Position numbers and translations under genes: made by a program. Under the pieces are notes generated by a model that was not told the origin of the DNA, did not search any database, and was given only the letters and a program-made list of their open reading frames with translations. This document shows, in pieces, positions 61,516 through 64,000 of a DNA stretch of 64,000 nt. The stretch is taken from assembly GCF_038397755.1 (NCBI RefSeq), contig NZ_CP151637.1, positions 2,108,001-2,172,000 of the forward strand. Direction: 5' to 3'. This DNA is from Microbacterium sp. LWH7-1.2. GTDB taxonomy: Bacteria > Actinomycetota > Actinomycetes > Actinomycetales > Microbacteriaceae. Position 1 is the stretch's first letter. Each line of letters starts with the position of its first letter.

Positions 61516-62084
61516 CCCGGCACCAGCTCTCTCACCACGCGCGCGGGCGCGCCGATGGCGACCGTTCGCGGAGGGATGTCGCGGGTGACGACCGCGTTCG
61601 CGCCGATGACCGCCTGCTCGCCGATCGTGACGCCGGGCATCACCACGACGTTCTGGCCGAGCCAGGCACCGCGGCCGATCCGGACGGGCCGGGGGTCGGT
61701 CAGCGGCTGGTCGCGGATCGGCACGTCGACGCGGTCGAATCCGTGGCTGTGATCGGAGATGTACACCCCCGCCGCGATGCCGACGGCCTCCTCGATGACG
61801 ACGCTGCGCACCGCCGAGATCGACGCGCCGCGCATGCGCACACGATCGTGCAGCTCGATCACGGGACCGGGCTCGTCACGCGAGGGGACCATGAGCCACG
61901 AGCCGGCGCCGATGAGCACGCCCGCGCCGACGGCGATCTTGTCGGGGTTCGCGATGCGCGTGGGCAGCAGGATGCGCGAGCCCGCGCCGAACGACTGGAA
62001 GCCGCCGGCGACGAGCCGGCTGTATGCCGAATCGCGCAGGCGCTGGGCCCCCAGCAGCACCCCATACCCATTCATCCGCCCCAC
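61512..62084 (-). CDS. Hexapeptide-repeat acetyltransferase (second copy)
   Basis: A 190-residue protein with left-handed beta-helix repeats (ILLPTRIANPDKIAVGAGVLIGAGS, VRIGRGAWLGQNVVVMPGVTIGEQAVIGANAVVTRD). The catalytic-type loop YISDHSHGFD contains the histidines expected for acetyl transfer, unlike the copy at 45907. Start could be the GTG at 62084 or the ATG three codons later; no clear ribosome site distinguishes them. It overlaps the GT4 gene downstream by four bases and probably acetylates the glycan precursor. Confidence 0.9.
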   Translation of the reverse strand: MGRMNGYGVLLGAQRLRDSAYSRLVAGGFQSFGAGSRILLPTRIANPDKIAVGAGVLIGAGSWLMVPSRDEPGPVIELHDRVRMRGASISAVRSVVIEEAVGIAAGVYISDHSHGFDRVDVPIRDQPLTDPRPVRIGRGAWLGQNVVVMPGVTIGEQAVIGANAVVTRDIPPRTVAIGAPARVVRELVPG

Positions 62085-62289
62085 GTGGCTCAGAGTAGCC
62101 GCCGCGATCCGCGCCGCCAGGAGGGTGCCGGAGAGTTAACGCGCGTGTAACAGCGACGTCGCTTGCGTCGGCCACTCTGTACCACGAGGGTGCCGCAGTG
62201 TCGCCGCTGGATCCGTCGGCCGGCACGGCTATGGGGAATTTCGGACGGACTCGCGGGACGCACGGCGTCAGGACCGAGGGGAGTCCGCG

Positions 62290-64000
62290 ATGACCGAAAG
62301 AGAAGTGCACATGCCGGGGGCCGAGGCGCCCGAGAGGGAGGGCGGCACCCAGGAACGCGGGAGCGAGTTCGTGCGGCGATTGCGCCGCACCGCCCTGACG
62401 TCCGCGGGGCGCGGCATCCGGTTCTATCGTTCGCCCACCGATTTCGCGGAAGCGTCCTACGCGGTGCTCGACGCCGATGCCCGAGCCCGCGCCGTCGAAC
62501 TCGCCCGCGCCGGTCTCGCGCCCGGCGACGTCGCGATCCTCGCCTTCGAGCCGGGTCTGCCGTTCGTACGGGCGCTGCTCGCGTGTCTCTACGCGGGCGT
62601 CGCAGCAGCGCCGGTGCCGATCACGGCGATGCGGAACGCGGATGCTGTGCGCCAGCGTCTGCTCGCGATCCTCCAGGACGCGGGCGCCAAGGCCGTGCTC
62701 ACCGAGACCGGCGCACTCGACGGGCTCGGGCTCGCGGGCGAGACGTCGATCGCGGATGCCGCTGTGATCCTGGTCGACGGGCCGGCTGCCGTGTCGCCGG
62801 ATGAATGGGGCATGCCCGACATCGACGAGTCGGCGCTGGCGATCCTGCAGTACACGTCGGGATCGACCGGGCTGCCCAAGGGCGTCATGGTGTCACACGG
62901 CAACCTGTACGCGAACCAGCAGGCGATCGGCGGGATCGTCGGCATGACGGCCGACTCAGTCGCCGTCGGCTGGCTGCCGCACTACCACGACATGGGTCTC
63001 ATCGGGCAGATCCTCCAGCCGATCTTCACCGGCGCGAGCCTGCACATGACCTCGCCGTCGCAGTTCCTGCGCCGGCCGGTGCTGTGGCTGCGGCTCGTCA
63101 CCGAGCACCGCGCAACGCACACCGTCGGGCCGGACTTCGCGTTCGCACTGTGCAGCCGACTGGTGACCGACGAACAGCTCGCCGAGCTCGACCTGTCGTC
63201 GCTGGAGACGGTGATCACCGGCGCGGAGCCCGTGCGCATCGCCACGCTCGAGGCGTTCACGGCGCGGTTCGCCCCCGCCGGGTTCCGGGGCGCGGCTTTC
63301 GTGCCGGCGTTCGGCATGGCCGAGACGACGCTGCTCATCACCGCCCACCGCGACGCCCTGCCGCCGCAGGCGATCATCGTCAGCGCGGAGGCGCTCGAGC
63401 GCGACGAGATCGCCCCGGCGACCGGCGGCGAGCGCAGCGCGCAGCTCGTGCCGTGCGGCGCGCCCGGAGCGGGCATGGACATCGCCATCGTCGACCCGGC
63501 TACGGCGACAGAGCTCCGCGACGGGCGGATCGGCGAGATCTGGGTGCGCGGCACGAGCGTGACCCAGGGCTACTGGCGCCGGCCCGAGCAGACCGCGGCG
63601 GACTTCGGCGCAACCCTCGCCGGCGTCCCCGACGAGGTGTACCTGCGCACCGGCGACCTCGGCGCCATGATCGACGGCGAGCTCGTCATCACGGGCCGAC
63701 TGAAAGACCTCATCATCGTCCGCGGGCGCAATATCTACCCGCAGGACCTCGAGCACAGCGCGGCGGCGCTGCTCGGAGCCGGGTGCCTGAGCGCGGCGTT
63801 CGAACGCCCGGGCGCCGCCCCGGAGGTCGGGATCGTCGCCGAGGTCGAGCCCTCGGCGACCCCGGAAGAGCTCGGCGCGCTCACGGCGGCGCTGCGCTCG
63901 CGTGTCGGCGGAGAGTTCACGCTGCCCGCGCTGGGCGTGGCGCTCATCCGCAAGGGCACGCTGCCGCGCACCACCAGCGGCAAGGTGCAGCGCGCCCTCA
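62290..64000 (+). CDS. Fatty-acyl-AMP ligase / acyl-activating enzyme (3' end beyond window)
   Basis: The ATG at 62290 follows GAGGGGAG; 570 codons are seen with no stop. Adenylation motifs are complete: YTSGSTGLPKGVM (188-200), GWLPHYHDMGLIGQ, FGMAETTLL, TGDLG and KDLIIVRGRNIYPQD; RTTSGKVQRA with the catalytic lysine ends at the edge. HYHDMGLIG is characteristic of FAAL-type enzymes, which form acyl-AMP and load acyl carrier proteins in place of making acyl-CoA. Downstream carrier or synthase domains may follow. The gene diverges from the acetyltransferase-GT4-phosphoglycosyl transferase run, and lipid attachment to the glycan is a possible role. Confidence 0.92.
   Translation, partial: MTEREVHMPGAEAPEREGGTQERGSEFVRRLRRTALTSAGRGIRFYRSPTDFAEASYAVLDADARARAVELARAGLAPGDVAILAFEPGLPFVRALLACLYAGVAAAPVPITAMRNADAVRQRLLAILQDAGAKAVLTETGALDGLGLAGETSIADAAVILVDGPAAVSPDEWGMPDIDESALAILQYTSGSTGLPKGVMVSHGNLYANQQAIGGIVGMTADSVAVGWLPHYHDMGLIGQILQPIFTGASLHMTSPSQFLRRPVLWLRLVTEHRATHTVGPDFAFALCSRLVTDEQLAELDLSSLETVITGAEPVRIATLEAFTARFAPAGFRGAAFVPAFGMAETTLLITAHRDALPPQAIIVSAEALERDEIAPATGGERSAQLVPCGAPGAGMDIAIVDPATATELRDGRIGEIWVRGTSVTQGYWRRPEQTAADFGATLAGVPDEVYLRTGDLGAMIDGELVITGRLKDLIIVRGRNIYPQDLEHSAAALLGAGCLSAAFERPGAAPEVGIVAEVEPSATPEELGALTAALRSRVGGEFTLPALGVALIRKGTLPRTTSGKVQRAL

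Overview
The window is high-GC actinobacterial DNA. Its style points to Microbacteriaceae, probably Microbacterium: DUF222-HNH gene, many GTG/TTG starts, translationally coupled ATGA/GTGA junctions, and a very abundant short repeat family built on CGTTGAGCG...AGTCGAAACG. The genus is an inference from gene content and style; no 16S gene or other taxonomic marker is present beyond two ribosomal protein genes.

Layout. (1) 1-10046 is a fructan/sucrose locus. On the minus strand lie a LacI regulator, a sugar-binding lipoprotein, two ABC permeases, a probable remnant of a PfkB sugar kinase and an intracellular GH32-type hydrolase cut by the window edge. On the plus strand lie a secreted GH68 levansucrase and a membrane-anchored GH32 levanase, followed by a convergent second LacI regulator. 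Two palindromes with the same AAATCGATTT core sit in the divergent lacI/levansucrase region and look like the operators. (2) 10186-22175 is mostly core or housekeeping: universal stress protein, a large Ala-rich membrane protein with 57-bp tandem repeats, the operon rplM-rpsI-glmM, galU, a DUF222-HNH nuclease, and a small LPxTG surface protein between two CPBP membrane proteases, with four regularly spaced 20-bp palindromes upstream of it. (3) 21585-64000 is a long surface-polysaccharide region. It holds an LMW protein tyrosine phosphatase and a Wzz/BY-kinase fusion, two phosphoglycosyl transferases that could start chains (25733, 58611), two flippases (31631, 41176), two Wzy/ligase-like polymerases (34902, 51129), a second Wzz-like protein (50205), about nine glycosyltransferases, pyruvyl-, acetyl- and acyl-transferases, UDP-glucose dehydrogenase, a secreted S8 protease, an SGNH lipoprotein and, at the right edge, a fatty-acyl-AMP ligase.

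Together galU and ugd would supply UDP-glucose and UDP-glucuronate. The phosphoglycosyl transferases load a lipid carrier, glycosyltransferases build the unit, Wzx flips it, Wzy polymerises it, and Wzz plus BY-kinase/phosphatase set length. Duplicated machinery suggests two assembly systems or a mosaic. The stretch 26-37.5 kb (except ugd) is visibly less GC-rich, which suggests acquisition.

The most unusual feature is the repeat family. Two versions share the same ends but carry different cores. They form two arrays (42794-43530 and 56544-57285), flank a GIY-YIG nuclease gene, are read in frame inside two proteins (Wzc-like and WbaP-like), and supply the stop codon of two others. Other points for a second look are the four TGTCCCCC palindromes, a small transcription unit with two mutually exclusive 5' hairpins and a 33-codon ORF, the WS/DGAT-type acyltransferase and acyl-AMP ligase beside glycan genes, and a glycosyltransferase that seems to lack a standard start codon.
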